64,000 bases of DNA from Candidatus Melainabacteria bacterium (GCA_003151275.1 PLXC01000066.1:62001-126000), one strand, 5' to 3'; shown: positions 24,760-34,488, counted from the stretch's first letter. Notes: generated by a model not told the origin, from the letters alone. Program-made: numbers and translations.

Positions 24760-25677
24760 GTGATCAAAACTGACGCGCCACTCTTTGGGCGTGTGATGAC
24801 TGCAATGGTTACTCCTTTCGATGACCAGTTGAAAGTCGACTTCAAGGCGACCGAAAAGCTCGTTAAACACTTGCTCTCGACTGGAACTACTTGTCTTGTA
24901 GTTTCTGGAACTACAGGTGAAAGCCCAACCCTTGAAGATTCCGAAAAGCGTGATTTGCTCAAAGCTGTCATTAACGTGGCAAAGGGCAAAGCCAAGGTCG
25001 TGATGGGCACTGGCTACAATGCCACCACTAAATCAATTAAAGCCTCCCAGGAAGCAGAAAGCTTGGGCGCCGATGGACTGTTAGTGGTGGCACCGTACTA
25101 CAACAAGCCGAGCCAATCAGGTATGCTCAAGCATTACGGTGAAATAGCTAAGTCTACGAGTCTTCCCATCATCGTCTACAACATTCCTGGTCGAACTGGT
25201 GTTAACATCACCCCTGATACCATGCTCGCAATGATCGAAAGTAATCATAATATTCATGCTTTGAAAGATTCTACAGGAAGCGTTGAGCAGTCCGCAGAGA
25301 TCGCTGGCAAGGCGCGGGAGTCCTTCAAAATCTATTCGGGCGATGATTATCTTACTTTGCCATTCTTATCGATTGGTGCTTCCGGAATTGTCAGCGTCGC
25401 TAGTCACGTCGTTGGTCAACCGATTTCGGACATGATCGACGACTTCTTTGCTGGGCGACTCGATGCTGCTCGCGAAAAGCATTATAAGTATCTGCCAATT
25501 TTTAAAGGATTGTTCTCGGCTCCCAATCCCACTTGCGTGAAGTATGCGCTCTCAGTGCTGGGAATCTGCACCGAGCATTTGCGATTACCTCTCGTGCCGC
25601 TAGATAAACAAGAAAAGCAAGTCATCAATCAACTTTTGAAAGAAGCTGATCTGACTGCCAAGTCATCGGTCGTCTAA
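24760..25677 (+). CDS. dapA: 4-hydroxy-tetrahydrodipicolinate synthase
   Basis: DapA condenses pyruvate with aspartate semialdehyde. It is a TIM-barrel aldolase with SGTTGESPTL, 'VVAPYYNKPSQSG', YNIPGRTGVN and the Schiff-base lysine in 'HALKDSTGS'. Length is 305 residues, usual about 295. The start is GTG at 24760, eight bases after GAGGT. It follows asd by 104 bases, which hold a small in-frame leader. Confidence 0.96.
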   Translation: MIKTDAPLFGRVMTAMVTPFDDQLKVDFKATEKLVKHLLSTGTTCLVVSGTTGESPTLEDSEKRDLLKAVINVAKGKAKVVMGTGYNATTKSIKASQEAESLGADGLLVVAPYYNKPSQSGMLKHYGEIAKSTSLPIIVYNIPGRTGVNITPDTMLAMIESNHNIHALKDSTGSVEQSAEIAGKARESFKIYSGDDYLTLPFLSIGASGIVSVASHVVGQPISDMIDDFFAGRLDAAREKHYKYLPIFKGLFSAPNPTCVKYALSVLGICTEHLRLPLVPLDKQEKQVINQLLKEADLTAKSSVV

Positions 25678-25688
25678 TCAGGAGTTAC

Positions 25689-27452
25689 ATGGTGGCAGTC
25701 GAAAAAAATGAGGTAGGTAAAATAGAACTGGGCACAAATGTACTCAAGATCATTCCACTGGGCGGTCTAGGTGAGATAGGTAAGAACACTCTCGCCATCT
25801 GCTATGGCGACGATATCATGCTAGTCGATGCCGGACTGGCATTTCCCAATGAAGATATGATTGGCGTCGATCTGGTGTTGCCTGACATTTCTTTTCTCGT
25901 CGAAAATCAAGATCGACTGAGAGGTTTAGCGGTCACTCACGGACATGAAGATCATATTGGTGGCATTCCTTTCATTCTAAAAGAGATCAGTATTCCGGTC
26001 ATCTATGGACCCGCGCTGGCAATCGGTCTCTTGGAAGGTAAACTCAAAGAAGGTGGGCTAGAGAGTCGCACCGTAATGAGGAAAGTTCGACCGCGCCAAA
26101 AAGTGAAAATTGGTTGCTTTACTGTTCAATTTATCCGCTGCACACATTCAATTGCGGATTCATTTAGTTTGATCATCAACACGCCTGTGGGCACTTTGAT
26201 CCACACTGGTGATTTTAAGTTCGATTTCACGCCTGTTGATGGCGAACTTTTCGACATCGCTAGCCTAACAAAAGCGGCTGAAGAAGGCGTTTTGTTGCTA
26301 ATGAGCGATAGCACTAATACGGAGCGAGAAGGATTCACTCCTTCTGAGAAAACGGTTTGGAAGAAAATAAATGAAGTGTTCGCCAATGCACCAAAGCGAA
26401 TTATTGTCACCACATTTGCCAGCAATGTTCATCGTATTCGTCAGGTGTTGCAGGCAGCAATGAAATACGATCGCAAAGTTTCGATTCTCGGTCGATCGAT
26501 GTTGAATCTTGCTGGCATCGCTCGGGAACTTGGATACATGACCTTCCCCGATGGTTTGTTGATTCCTATTGACCAAATCAGTAAGCTTCCTCACAACAAA
26601 GTTGTCATTCTCACAACCGGCAGCCAGGGTGAACCACTGTCAGCATTGACGCGAATTGCAAATGACGAACATAAACAGATCAAGATTATGCCGGGTGACA
26701 CCGTTGTAATATCAGCGACACCAATTCCTGGAAACGAACGTTCTGTCGCTAACACAATCAATGCTCTTTTCATTCGCGGAGCTGATGTTATCTATGGACG
26801 GGATGCGGGTGTCCACGTCTCTGGTCACGCGTGTCGAGAAGAGCAAAAGTTGATGATCAACCTCTGCAAACCAAAGTTTTTCATGCCCATTCATGGTGAG
26901 TATCGGATGCTGATTAAACATGCTGAACTTGCTGTGGATTGCGGTCTTGAAGAACAGAATTGCTTTGTTCTGGAAAATGGCGATGTGTTGGAGTTGAACA
27001 AAGATCGCGGTCAAAAGAACGGAAGAGTTAAGGCCGGAATTCTCCTGATTGATTCGTCTCGCGCCTGGATCATCAATGAAGAAATCGTCGAAGAACGCCG
27101 CCATTTAGCTGATGACGGCATGGTAACAGTTGCTATTACACTCGATGAAAAGAGACAAATAATTGCTGGTCCAGACATTGGCTTGAAAGGAATTATTCTT
27201 CCGCGTGGATTATCACCTGAGGAATTCGTGATCAGAGTTCAAGGTGAAGTGAGAAACATTCTGCATGTTACTCCGACTGTGACGGTTCTGGAAGAAAATG
27301 ATCTGTCACACTTCATTCAGGGCGCTTTGAACCGATACTTTGCTGAGAAGATGCGCGCTAAACCGCTGGTACATGTACTTGTACATCAAGTACCCGCAAA
27401 GAACGTCAAATCAGCACCACCCAAAGCAGCTAAGTCTATAGAGCCAAGATGA
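25689..27452 (+). CDS. rnj: Ribonuclease J
   Basis: A 587-residue beta-CASP metallo-beta-lactamase ribonuclease with 5' exo- and endonuclease activity in mRNA decay. The metal motif HGHEDH is at 84-89, with further motifs 'IHTGDFKFD', the beta-CASP block 'VTTFASNVHRIRQV' and 'MPIHGEYRML'. The C-terminal domain includes 'LSHFIQGALNRYFAEK'. AGGAG lies before the ATG. It overlaps mnmH by 4 bases. Confidence 0.95.
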   Translation: MVAVEKNEVGKIELGTNVLKIIPLGGLGEIGKNTLAICYGDDIMLVDAGLAFPNEDMIGVDLVLPDISFLVENQDRLRGLAVTHGHEDHIGGIPFILKEISIPVIYGPALAIGLLEGKLKEGGLESRTVMRKVRPRQKVKIGCFTVQFIRCTHSIADSFSLIINTPVGTLIHTGDFKFDFTPVDGELFDIASLTKAAEEGVLLLMSDSTNTEREGFTPSEKTVWKKINEVFANAPKRIIVTTFASNVHRIRQVLQAAMKYDRKVSILGRSMLNLAGIARELGYMTFPDGLLIPIDQISKLPHNKVVILTTGSQGEPLSALTRIANDEHKQIKIMPGDTVVISATPIPGNERSVANTINALFIRGADVIYGRDAGVHVSGHACREEQKLMINLCKPKFFMPIHGEYRMLIKHAELAVDCGLEEQNCFVLENGDVLELNKDRGQKNGRVKAGILLIDSSRAWIINEEIVEERRHLADDGMVTVAITLDEKRQIIAGPDIGLKGIILPRGLSPEEFVIRVQGEVRNILHVTPTVTVLEENDLSHFIQGALNRYFAEKMRAKPLVHVLVHQVPAKNVKSAPPKAAKSIEPR

Positions 27453-28552
27453 CTTGGCGTGAGTTACCAGCCGATCGCCTGTTTGAACTGCGGGATCCGT
27501 TGGTAGTAGACGTGCGTTCTTCTTGTGAGCACAACGCCGAATACATTCCAAATTCGGTTAACATTCCTCTCCTGGAGGATGAAGAGCGTGTCGTGGTTGG
27601 CACCATTTATGCCATTGAAGGCGAAATGGTGGCGCGCCGGAAAGCGTTGAAAATAATCTCCCCAAAAATTCCTGACATTGTCGACAAGATTCTAGAACTG
27701 AAGCAACCCGGTCAACAAATTGTAGTTCATTGCTGGCGCGGAGGTCTGCGCAGCGAAACTGTTGCCAGCTTTTTGACAGTGGTAGGCATAGATTGCTGGC
27801 GCTTGTCCGGCGGATTCAAAGCTTGGCGTAAACAGGTGATCGAAGATTTCGCTGGCGACAAATATCCCTTTGAGTCTATTGTTTTGCATGGACAAACTGG
27901 TGCAGGTAAATCCGAAATTCTTTGTGCTCTTGAAGAATTGGACGTACAGGTTTTAAATCTTGAAGTCATCGCTAATCATCGTGGCTCCGTATTTGGTGCT
28001 TTAGGTCTCCGAGCTCAACCTACACAAAAGAACTTTGAATCAGAGATCTGGCTGAAACTGCGCGAATTTAAGGATGGACCGGTCTTCTTAGAAGCAGAAG
28101 GGCGAAAAATCGGCAAACTATCGTTGCCTGATTTTCTCGTCGAGAGAATCAACGGTGGTCGTCGGATTTTTGTTGACTGCTCAATTGGTGGCAGAGTGCA
28201 AAGGATCGTCAATGAGTACGCCGGAATTTTTACTGAGGGCGTGAAACAGGAAGCTCTTTCATCTATGCAACTTTTACGCGAACGAATTGGCGCCAAGAGA
28301 ACACAGGAAATTACCGATCTAGGCATGAGCGGTCACTTGCCCGAAGCCGTCGAGGCGCTCCTGATCGAATATTACGATCCCATGTATGACAAACAGATCG
28401 CGAAGCACGCACCATATGAACTCACCGTTAGCGGTGATGACGTTCCTGCCGCCGCAGCTGATTTATTTAGCTGGGCAAAACTTGAAGTTGGCACCACTGG
28501 CGGTGCTGGTGTTAGACCTGCGATTCGTGCTGCCGAAAGTGCCAAGGATTGA
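27449..28552 (+). CDS. mnmH: tRNA 2-selenouridine/geranyl-2-thiouridine synthase
   Basis: MnmH (SelU) replaces sulfur by selenium in wobble 2-thiouridine of tRNA Lys, Glu and Gln, using selenophosphate. It has a rhodanese domain (about 5-130) with catalytic C95 in HCWRGGLRS, then a P-loop GQTGAGKS (148-155) and a helical C-terminal domain. Length is 367 residues, as in the family. The ATGA overlap with rnj implies coupled translation. Its presence suggests the cell makes selenophosphate elsewhere. Confidence 0.92.
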   Translation: MTWRELPADRLFELRDPLVVDVRSSCEHNAEYIPNSVNIPLLEDEERVVVGTIYAIEGEMVARRKALKIISPKIPDIVDKILELKQPGQQIVVHCWRGGLRSETVASFLTVVGIDCWRLSGGFKAWRKQVIEDFAGDKYPFESIVLHGQTGAGKSEILCALEELDVQVLNLEVIANHRGSVFGALGLRAQPTQKNFESEIWLKLREFKDGPVFLEAEGRKIGKLSLPDFLVERINGGRRIFVDCSIGGRVQRIVNEYAGIFTEGVKQEALSSMQLLRERIGAKRTQEITDLGMSGHLPEAVEALLIEYYDPMYDKQIAKHAPYELTVSGDDVPAAAADLFSWAKLEVGTTGGAGVRPAIRAAESAKD

Positions 28553-28672
28553 GGATCGAAGACTGACAGAGTTGAGACGCACTAGATCCAACGTATTTCT
28601 TCTTCCAAAAAGTTAGTCACGAGTAATGCGTGGTGCAACCATATGATGGCTTGCGCTGTTGCGCTTGAACAT

Positions 28673-29095
28673 TTATCGACACTCAATTCGTTTGAATGGC
28701 ACCAGACCATGTCCTCGCCTGAGCCTGTAGACATCAAACTCGCTATCAATGCTGACAATTTCGCATAGATCAATGCGTTCGGCAATTGACACCAGTGATA
28801 AATCTGCGAAATCAGCCGGCAGATCACAATACTGTTCGTTGAGCTCGACAATCCTGGCAAAATCAGCAGCAGTCAATGGTTCATTATGAAATAATCCTCG
28901 CGCCACCAACAGCAACAGCTCATTTTGCACGCGATAATCGGATCTAAGTTGCCACATAACTTCCGTTATCACCGGCATCGTAGTAACGAACTGTCCACAA
29001 AATTTGCCGATGAACCGTTGCGCGTCAGCGTGCCATTGGTCATCTGCATCAAAGTAGGCAATGATCGGTCCAGCGTCAATGAGAATTGCTGCCAT
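28673..29095 (-). CDS. PIN-domain toxin, VapC type
   Basis: A 140-residue PIN ribonuclease, the toxin of a type II pair. The acidic residues are D7, E45, D95/D98 and D117, spaced as in VapC proteins. It follows its antitoxin with a 5-base gap on the same strand. RNA target is unknown (VapCs cut tRNA or rRNA). Confidence 0.82.
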   Translation of the reverse strand: MAAILIDAGPIIAYFDADDQWHADAQRFIGKFCGQFVTTMPVITEVMWQLRSDYRVQNELLLLVARGLFHNEPLTAADFARIVELNEQYCDLPADFADLSLVSIAERIDLCEIVSIDSEFDVYRLRRGHGLVPFKRIECR

Positions 29096-29100
29096 TGCCC

Positions 29101-29379
29101 CTAATCCGAAGATCCGCGCAAGCGGCTTCGTTGCAACAAATAAGTGTCTATTGATTGCTTGCGCGATTTGCGGGTGGACGATTCCGGATTGCCGGATTTG
29201 ATCAAAAACTTCGGTGCACCGCCGGCCCTCTCTTCGAAGCTCTTATCGATTTGCAGCGCAAGCCATAGTTGCCCCGTCGCCAACCGTAACGCTTCACTCT
29301 TATCGATCCGCAAGCGCGCGCAGATATCACTAAGTTTTTCTGCATCGCTATCGTTGAACTTGGCTGAAATCGTCGCCAT
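29101..29379 (-). CDS. Ribbon-helix-helix antitoxin of the VapC pair
   Basis: A 92-residue protein. The N-terminal 'TISAKFNDSDAEKLSDICARLRIDKSEALRLATGQL' is a ribbon-helix-helix DNA-binding unit. The C-terminal half is basic and polar and would wrap the toxin. It is encoded first in the pair, as expected for an autoregulated antitoxin. A promoter with an AT-rich dyad lies just upstream. Confidence 0.8.
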   Translation of the reverse strand: MATISAKFNDSDAEKLSDICARLRIDKSEALRLATGQLWLALQIDKSFEERAGGAPKFLIKSGNPESSTRKSRKQSIDTYLLQRSRLRGSSD

Positions 29380-29401
29380 GCGTCTTGCTCGTATTACTTC
29401 T

Positions 29402-29436
29402 TATTACATGATAATACCTGTTGGTTAGTGCGTCAA
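29402..29436 (-). promoter_or_regulatory. Promoter and operator of the toxin-antitoxin pair
   Basis: On the minus strand TTGACG (29431-29436) and TATCAT (29408-29413) are separated by 17 bases. The dyad TATTA-CATGA-TAATA (29402-29416) covers the -10, and a GTATTA half-site lies at 29391-29396. This suits repression by the ribbon-helix-helix antitoxin. Confidence 0.55.
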
Positions 29437-29548
29437 TGATTTTAAGATTATTGAGACCTGTCCTAGCCCAACTAGGCCCTAGAGTTCAAGTACAATGCGG
29501 TGGCAATGTCGAAAGCTCAGACAATTGAAGAATGAGAAAGCCGAGTCA

Positions 29549-30495
29549 ATGAACTTGCGAAACAACAGTAGGCAAGCCTTAATCGTTTTCCTTGCATGGG
29601 GTTGCTGTATCGGCGCAAGTTTTGCCGGAGAATCGCATGCCTCAACTCGCGCTATAGATCTTCATCGCTTCGATAACAATTTTCAAATTACCGGAGACTA
29701 CACCGACCTGGCGATGTCTACGTTCGAGAGAAAATCGTTGATGATCTAGTAGCTATCCAGAAGATGGGCTATTTCGCGGAGTTACAGGCACTTCCCAGTT
29801 TGGTCTCAGGAGGAAGCGGAAACCGTGTATCCCTCATTTATCGTATACGCGAGAATCCACCGGTGACGGAATTTTGCTGCCTCGGCAACAACTTAATTCC
29901 GACCAAGGACATTATTCTATCTCCACCATTCTTAGATCAGCTTGGTATGCCGGAGAATGCCACCAAGCTTTCTGAATCAATATCCTATCTCGAAAAGATG
30001 TATCGCGACCGAGGACGTTTAGCAGTCCGTGTAATTGATGTTACTAGGCTTCCTGATGGATCTCTAGCATTTCATATTGATGAAGGAACTGTTAATCGGC
30101 CTGTGTCCCGTGTGATGCTAAACATTTTTCCGAACCCGTCGAGCGTGAGAGCAGAAATTACTCCGGAAACTGATTTTTCCAGTTTGATGCCAGTTTATCG
30201 ATCAAAGTCATTGTCAAACGCATTTGCTAAACCACGCTTTGAGAACAAGCTCGACTCAAATCCGGGCTTTAGCTTTGTTCGGTCTTCTCGCTCTTTTGCA
30301 AATTTTCTGCATCCCGAAAGGCTTTATGTTGATGTTGGTTCCGGGCAACACTTCCTGATGGATCCTTTCTTTTCTGGATCAAACCTCAGAAACACGACGA
30401 GCGCTAATGTAATAGTTCATCCAAAACATGTTTCTCCATCTGATCTTCTTCCTCCAATGTTATTCCATGACGAGGCAGGACATCTTATTCGGTGA
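29549..30495 (+). pseudogene. POTRA-domain outer-membrane-assembly-like gene, frameshifted
   Basis: A signal peptide frame begins at ATG 29549 (Ala-rich cleavage region near 'GASFAGES') and runs to a stop at 29747-29749. The proper continuation is in another frame: 'PGDVYVREKIVDDLVAIQKMGYF', then a second POTRA-like repeat ('VSLIYRIRENPPVTEF', 'LGNNLIPTKDIIL', 'YRDRGRLAVRVIDVTRLPDGSLAFHIDEG'). The shift is near 29705, in a short C-containing stretch, and one inserted base would restore one protein of about 315 residues. No beta-barrel follows the POTRAs; the last 120 residues are Ser/Pro-rich. It is either a real pseudogene or a sequencing error. Confidence 0.7.
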
Positions 30496-30504
30496 TATAG
30501 GAGT

Positions 30505-30726
30505 ATGGACACACTAACACTTTATGGACTTATATCCGTCGTTCTGATGCTTGTGTTCTACGCACTGGAAGCACGATCTAATTGGTTCGTGCTTGCCTTC
30601 GCGGTATCGTGCGTAATGGCATCCGTCTATGGCTTTCTGCAAGGCGCGTGGCCGTTTGGAATGGTAGAGGCTGTGTGGTCGCTTGTTGCGCTACGCCGAT
30701 GGTGGCTCCGGCGCAAGCAGGCATAG
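30505..30726 (+). CDS. Small conserved two- to three-helix membrane protein
   Basis: A 73-residue membrane protein with helices at about 4-18 and 26-46 and a third weaker one near 52-65. It ends in 'EAVWSLVALRRWW' and a basic tail. TAGGAG lies right before the ATG. I know this as a widespread uncharacterised small family. A fragment of a relative lies at 4513-4557. Confidence 0.75.
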   Translation: MDTLTLYGLISVVLMLVFYALEARSNWFVLAFAVSCVMASVYGFLQGAWPFGMVEAVWSLVALRRWWLRRKQA

Positions 30727-30727
30727 G

Positions 30728-31453
30728 CTAATCTAATGAGAACAAGTTATGTAGCCGCCTCTTGTGATTGTTCAAGAAATCACGAGTGATCACATAGTGT
30801 TCTGTTTGTTCATATTCAACTTCCTGCAATCCGTGTGAGTCAAACAAAACGATCTTCGCCGATGGATACGCCATTAGTATCGGAGAGTGAGTGGCAATGA
30901 CGAATTGTGAACCGTCTTGAACTAGCTCATGTATGCGCAGAAGTGCTGCCATTTGCCTAGAAGGGGAAAGAGCTGCTTCAGGTTCGTCTAACAAATACAA
31001 ACCGTTGCCCCTGAACTTATTCATTAGGGTCGCCATGAAGGATTCTCCATGCGATTGCGTGTGGAGCGATCGTCCGCCATAGCCCTCTAAATAGCCAACC
31101 TCGTCCATATAAGTGGCAACGTTGTAAAAGCTCTCTGCTCGGAGAAAGTAGTTGTCTTTAGGATGAGCGTAACTCTTTTTTGCCATCAGAAATTCATGCA
31201 ATCCAGATGAACCGCCGGCGTCATCCATAAGCACATTCTTTGTGCCGCCCTGGGCACCAAAACCCATAGCCATCGCAATCCCTTCGAGAATGGTTGATTT
31301 GCCGGAACCGTTTTCTCCCACAAAAAAAGTGACGTCTTCATGAAATTGCAGATTATCAATATGAGCAACAGACTGGATCGTGAACGGATACGAATTTGCA
31401 TCAAATCCTTCTTTCAGGTGCACTGAGCGGAGATAGGGTTTTGACTTTTGCAT
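30728..31453 (-). CDS. AAA/ABC-type ATPase, single domain
   Basis: A 241-residue predicted ATPase of the COG3910 type. Walker A is GENGSGKST (46-54), the signature is SHGES, Walker B is 'LYLLDEPEAALS' and the switch is ATHSP. It has no membrane domain and no coiled coil, so it is not a transporter or SMC. Relatives are of unknown function and some sit with nuclease genes; none is nearby here. It converges on the small membrane protein with one base between. Confidence 0.88.
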   Translation of the reverse strand: MQKSKPYLRSVHLKEGFDANSYPFTIQSVAHIDNLQFHEDVTFFVGENGSGKSTILEGIAMAMGFGAQGGTKNVLMDDAGGSSGLHEFLMAKKSYAHPKDNYFLRAESFYNVATYMDEVGYLEGYGGRSLHTQSHGESFMATLMNKFRGNGLYLLDEPEAALSPSRQMAALLRIHELVQDGSQFVIATHSPILMAYPSAKIVLFDSHGLQEVEYEQTEHYVITRDFLNNHKRRLHNLFSLD

Positions 31454-31550
31454 CGAATCCTGAAGAGTCTCCTAGATTTGCTCCCAGAGGAGCTGTTATC
31501 TTATTACAATGTGATTCATTGTTGTTCAATTCTTTGCACTGGAGCGTTCT

Positions 31551-32132
31551 ATGGCTAAAATTCTTCAGCTGGTTGGCGATTTTGTAGAAGACTACGAAGC
31601 TATGGTGCCGTACCAAATGCTTTTGATGGTTGGGCATAGCGTCGATACGGTTTGTCCAGGCAAGAAAGCTGGCGACAAGGTAAAGACGGCTATACATGAT
31701 TTTGAAGGTGATCAGACTTATACTGAAAAGCCAGGTCATAACTTTGGTATCACTGCGGAGTTTGACAAGATTGATTTCTCTGGCTATGACGCATTAGTAA
31801 TTTCTGGAGGAAGAGCACCGGAATACCTTCGCTTGAACAAACGTGTGCTTGAATGCGTCAAGCATTTCTTCGATAAAAATAAACCAGTCGCGGCCGTTTG
31901 CCACGCAGCACAAGTGCTCTCTGCTGCCGGAGTATTGAAAGGGCGATCTTGCATGGCTTATCCAGCATGTTCACCGGAAGTCACCGCATCTGGTGGCATA
32001 TTTGTGGAACAGAATAAGGATTTTACCAACGCGCATTTAGATGGCAATTTAGTCACTGCCGCAGCCTGGCCAGGTCACCCGGAATGGATCAAGAAGTTTT
32101 TGGATTTACTTGGGACGTCGATTAAGATTTAG
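31551..32132 (+). CDS. DJ-1/PfpI-family protein
   Basis: A 193-residue class I glutamine-amidotransferase-like protein. The nucleophile elbow is AAVCHAAQ with C117 and H118, and an acidic residue in 'GDFVEDYE' near the start fits the DJ-1/PfpI triad. Family members act as deglycases, glyoxalases, chaperones or peptidases. Its start lies 97 bases from the divergent ATPase. The exact activity is open. Confidence 0.88.
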   Translation: MAKILQLVGDFVEDYEAMVPYQMLLMVGHSVDTVCPGKKAGDKVKTAIHDFEGDQTYTEKPGHNFGITAEFDKIDFSGYDALVISGGRAPEYLRLNKRVLECVKHFFDKNKPVAAVCHAAQVLSAAGVLKGRSCMAYPACSPEVTASGGIFVEQNKDFTNAHLDGNLVTAAAWPGHPEWIKKFLDLLGTSIKI

Positions 32133-32587
32133 TGGCGCGATTGTTGAGCTAAAAGGTCTCGATTGTACTTTTCAGCATCCCTTTCATCCTTAGTCGGTGA
32201 ATAATCAAATAATCGAAAGTAGTAATGCTTGTCAAACCATACCATAAAATCCGTAAACCAATCCAAGGCACATGCAGGTTAATGCAGTGACGGTTGTCAC
32301 CCTTGTCCAGTTGCCTTGAGATGTCGGCACAGAACTGCTCCCAAACTGTTTCTAGTGTGACATAGATCTCCGGCAGCGGCAATCTGGCAGAAATTGTTGG
32401 CACTCTATATTTATTCTGGGGTGATTTGTAGCATTGTCTAACGTCTTGGCACCGAATATGGTGCACGTGTCGGCTAGTATTTCTTTTCTGAATTTTATCG
32501 AGTAAATAGAAGAGGCAAAAAATATCCCGCTATAAAATTGGCACTAGCTGTTGACACAACGCCTAGCTAGCAGTCTAAAGCATAGCC
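32133..32587. other. Intergenic region with one doubtful frame
   Basis: A GTG-initiated frame on the minus strand (32149-32466, 105 codons) has no ribosome site and no pattern I know. The rest holds no gene or strong hairpin that I can see. Confidence 0.35.
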
Positions 32588-34027
32588 TCAAATAGAACTC
32601 AACGAACTTTTCTCGATCTCCTTACATGCGTGCACTGGAGCGGAGGTGAGAGACGCGTTCACCGGTTCAAACACCGCCGTAAAATGCCTGAGCGCCGGTG
32701 CTTCCCACACTATTCGCACGCCGCGAATTTTCTCGCCTTGTTTTCGGACATTTCCGGCAGCTTCAATCACATAATCATAGTGACTTTGATTGTATAAACG
32801 ACGAGGCAAAGCTAGTCTAACTAAATCAGGCTTGCGAGCCAGTTCGGGCGTTCCCGCTTGAGCCTTACCAAACATCACGGCGCCTATCTCACAGGAACGA
32901 ACACCGGCTTCCAGGTACAGCGCGCAGACCAGTGCCTGTCCAGGATATTCCTGAGCGGGAATGTGCGGCAACATCTTGGTGGCATTAACATAGATTGCGT
33001 GCATACCCGGCGGTTGAACGATAGGAACACCTTGCTCGCACAGTCCGCGGGCGAGATAGGCGGCTGATTGCTTGCGATAAAGCAGATAGTTCTCACACAA
33101 TACTTCCTGCAAGCCCACCGCCATTGCCTCCAAATCCCTTCCGTTCAACCCACCGTAAGTGGGGAAACCTTCGGTCAGAATCAGATCCTGTTTCAACAGA
33201 TCCGCCAGCGGCTTATCACGCAACGCGATGAAACCGCCCATATTAACGAGCCCGTCTTTTTTCGCCGAAACCAGAGTTCCATCAGCGAGAGAGAAAATTT
33301 CTGAGACGATGTCGCGCACGTTGCGCTCACCCTGCCCAATCTCTCTGTCTTTGATCATGTACGCGTTTTCAGCGAAACGTGCACCATCAATATAAAAGGG
33401 AATTCCGTAACGCTTGAGCAAGGCGCTGTATTCTCTGATGTTCTGCAAGGAAACCGGTTGTCCGCCTGCCGCATTGTTGGAAATCGTGATCATGCCAAAC
33501 GGAATTTTGTCACGGTCATGCTTTGCCAACAGTTTCTCAACCTGACTCAAATCGATGTTGCCCTTGAAGGCAGAATCGGACGCAGAGTCAGCCGCTTCCA
33601 GGCACAACAAATCCAGCGCTTGCGCTCCCAGGCACTCAATATTCGCTCGCGTCGTATCGAAGTGAGAGTTGCTGGGAACGATATGTCCAGGTTTCACGAG
33701 TCTTGAGAAAAGAAGCCGCTCTGCAGCTCTTCCCTGGTGCACAGGCAATACTTCAGGCAAACCAAAGATGCCTTTCACGGCATCCTGAAAACGATAAAAG
33801 CTGGAACAACCAGCATACGACTCGTCGCCGCGCATCATGGCCGACCATTGCTCCGACGACATCGCGGATGTACCGCTGTCTGTCAACAGATCAACAATGA
33901 CATGTTCAGCGCGCAGTTGGAACAAGTTATAGCCAACCTCTTTCAGCAGCCGCTGCCGCTCCTCGAAGGTCGTGAATTTGATCGGTTCCACTGTCTTGTT
34001 GCGATAAGGTTCGATAACTGTTTTCAT
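32588..34027 (-). CDS. Tryptophanase / beta-eliminating PLP lyase
   Basis: A 479-residue fold-type I PLP enzyme of the tryptophanase and tyrosine phenol-lyase family. I chose the ATG at 34027, preceded by GAGGGCG. Motifs are LLTDSGTSAMS, 'GDESYAGCSSFY', HQGRAAE, 'NNAAGGQPVS', 'DGARFAENAY', and the PLP lysine in SAKKD. At the position where tyrosine phenol-lyase has the phenol-binding Arg (ERG), this protein has EIG as in tryptophanase. That points to tryptophan (indole, pyruvate, ammonia), although other segments look lyase-like. Substrate should be treated as likely, not proven. It is monocistronic, with no permease or leader peptide seen. Confidence 0.85.
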   Translation of the reverse strand: MKTVIEPYRNKTVEPIKFTTFEERQRLLKEVGYNLFQLRAEHVIVDLLTDSGTSAMSSEQWSAMMRGDESYAGCSSFYRFQDAVKGIFGLPEVLPVHQGRAAERLLFSRLVKPGHIVPSNSHFDTTRANIECLGAQALDLLCLEAADSASDSAFKGNIDLSQVEKLLAKHDRDKIPFGMITISNNAAGGQPVSLQNIREYSALLKRYGIPFYIDGARFAENAYMIKDREIGQGERNVRDIVSEIFSLADGTLVSAKKDGLVNMGGFIALRDKPLADLLKQDLILTEGFPTYGGLNGRDLEAMAVGLQEVLCENYLLYRKQSAAYLARGLCEQGVPIVQPPGMHAIYVNATKMLPHIPAQEYPGQALVCALYLEAGVRSCEIGAVMFGKAQAGTPELARKPDLVRLALPRRLYNQSHYDYVIEAAGNVRKQGEKIRGVRIVWEAPALRHFTAVFEPVNASLTSAPVHACKEIEKSSLSSI

Positions 34028-34290
34028 TGGATGCTCGCCCTCAATCATAGTCCTGACCGCTGAACATAATCTCGCAACTCTGAAATTGGCGTATAGTCCC
34101 AAAGACTGATCTTTGAATGTGGTTCTTGTTTATCGATTTCGACTCAGTCTTTGTCACGGAGTCATCCCGAATTTCCGTAACTGATTCCAAGTGGCGAATG
34201 CGCGTCGCATATCTACCAATGTGAGTAAAAGATTCATCCGTATGTCAACCAGTGAAGCGCTTGGCAGGTCAAAAAAGGCCCATAAACGCA

Positions 34291-34319
34291 CTTCCCTCCC
34301 TGGTAAGGTGGGAGGGAAG
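34291..34319 (-). terminator. Perfect 10-bp hairpin downstream of sepF
   Basis: CTTCCCTCCC (34291-34300) pairs with GGGAGGGAAG (34310-34319) around nine bases. It lies 170 bases past the sepF stop and 264 bases before the tryptophanase start on the minus strand. It could end sepF transcription. No T-run is adjacent. Confidence 0.5.
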
Positions 34320-34349
34320 AACTAGTTGTGGTGGATTAGGTAAGGAGGA

Positions 34350-34375
34350 AACAAGGCACCTGGCGGTAATCCGCC
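34350..34375 (+). repeat. 26-bp dispersed palindromic element, copy 2
   Basis: This matches 4483-4508 (minus strand) at 22 of 26 positions. The inner dyad is GGCGG-TAAT-CCGCC. Outer arms AACAAGGC and GCGCTTTGTT can extend the stem to 34385, making a terminator-like structure on either strand. Confidence 0.5.
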
Positions 34376-34488
34376 TTGCGCTTTGTTTATACATAATAGC
34401 AGTGGAAAACTGAGTCGGCTGTTAAAAAACTTGAAGTGCCGGTTGTCTAACACCCACCCAAAGAGGGTGAGAATTCATTAATAAAATC

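Larger units (their letters stand above)
34028..34488. other. Intergenic region with two hairpins
   Basis: Between tryptophanase and sepF. It contains the tryptophanase promoter region, a perfect 10-base hairpin (34291-34319) and the second copy of the 26-base repeat (34350-34375). No gene is seen. Confidence 0.5.

Noticed and set aside
32588..34027. Tyrosine phenol-lyase
   Set aside because: The phenol-binding Arg of that enzyme is Ile here (EIG), so tryptophanase is more likely.
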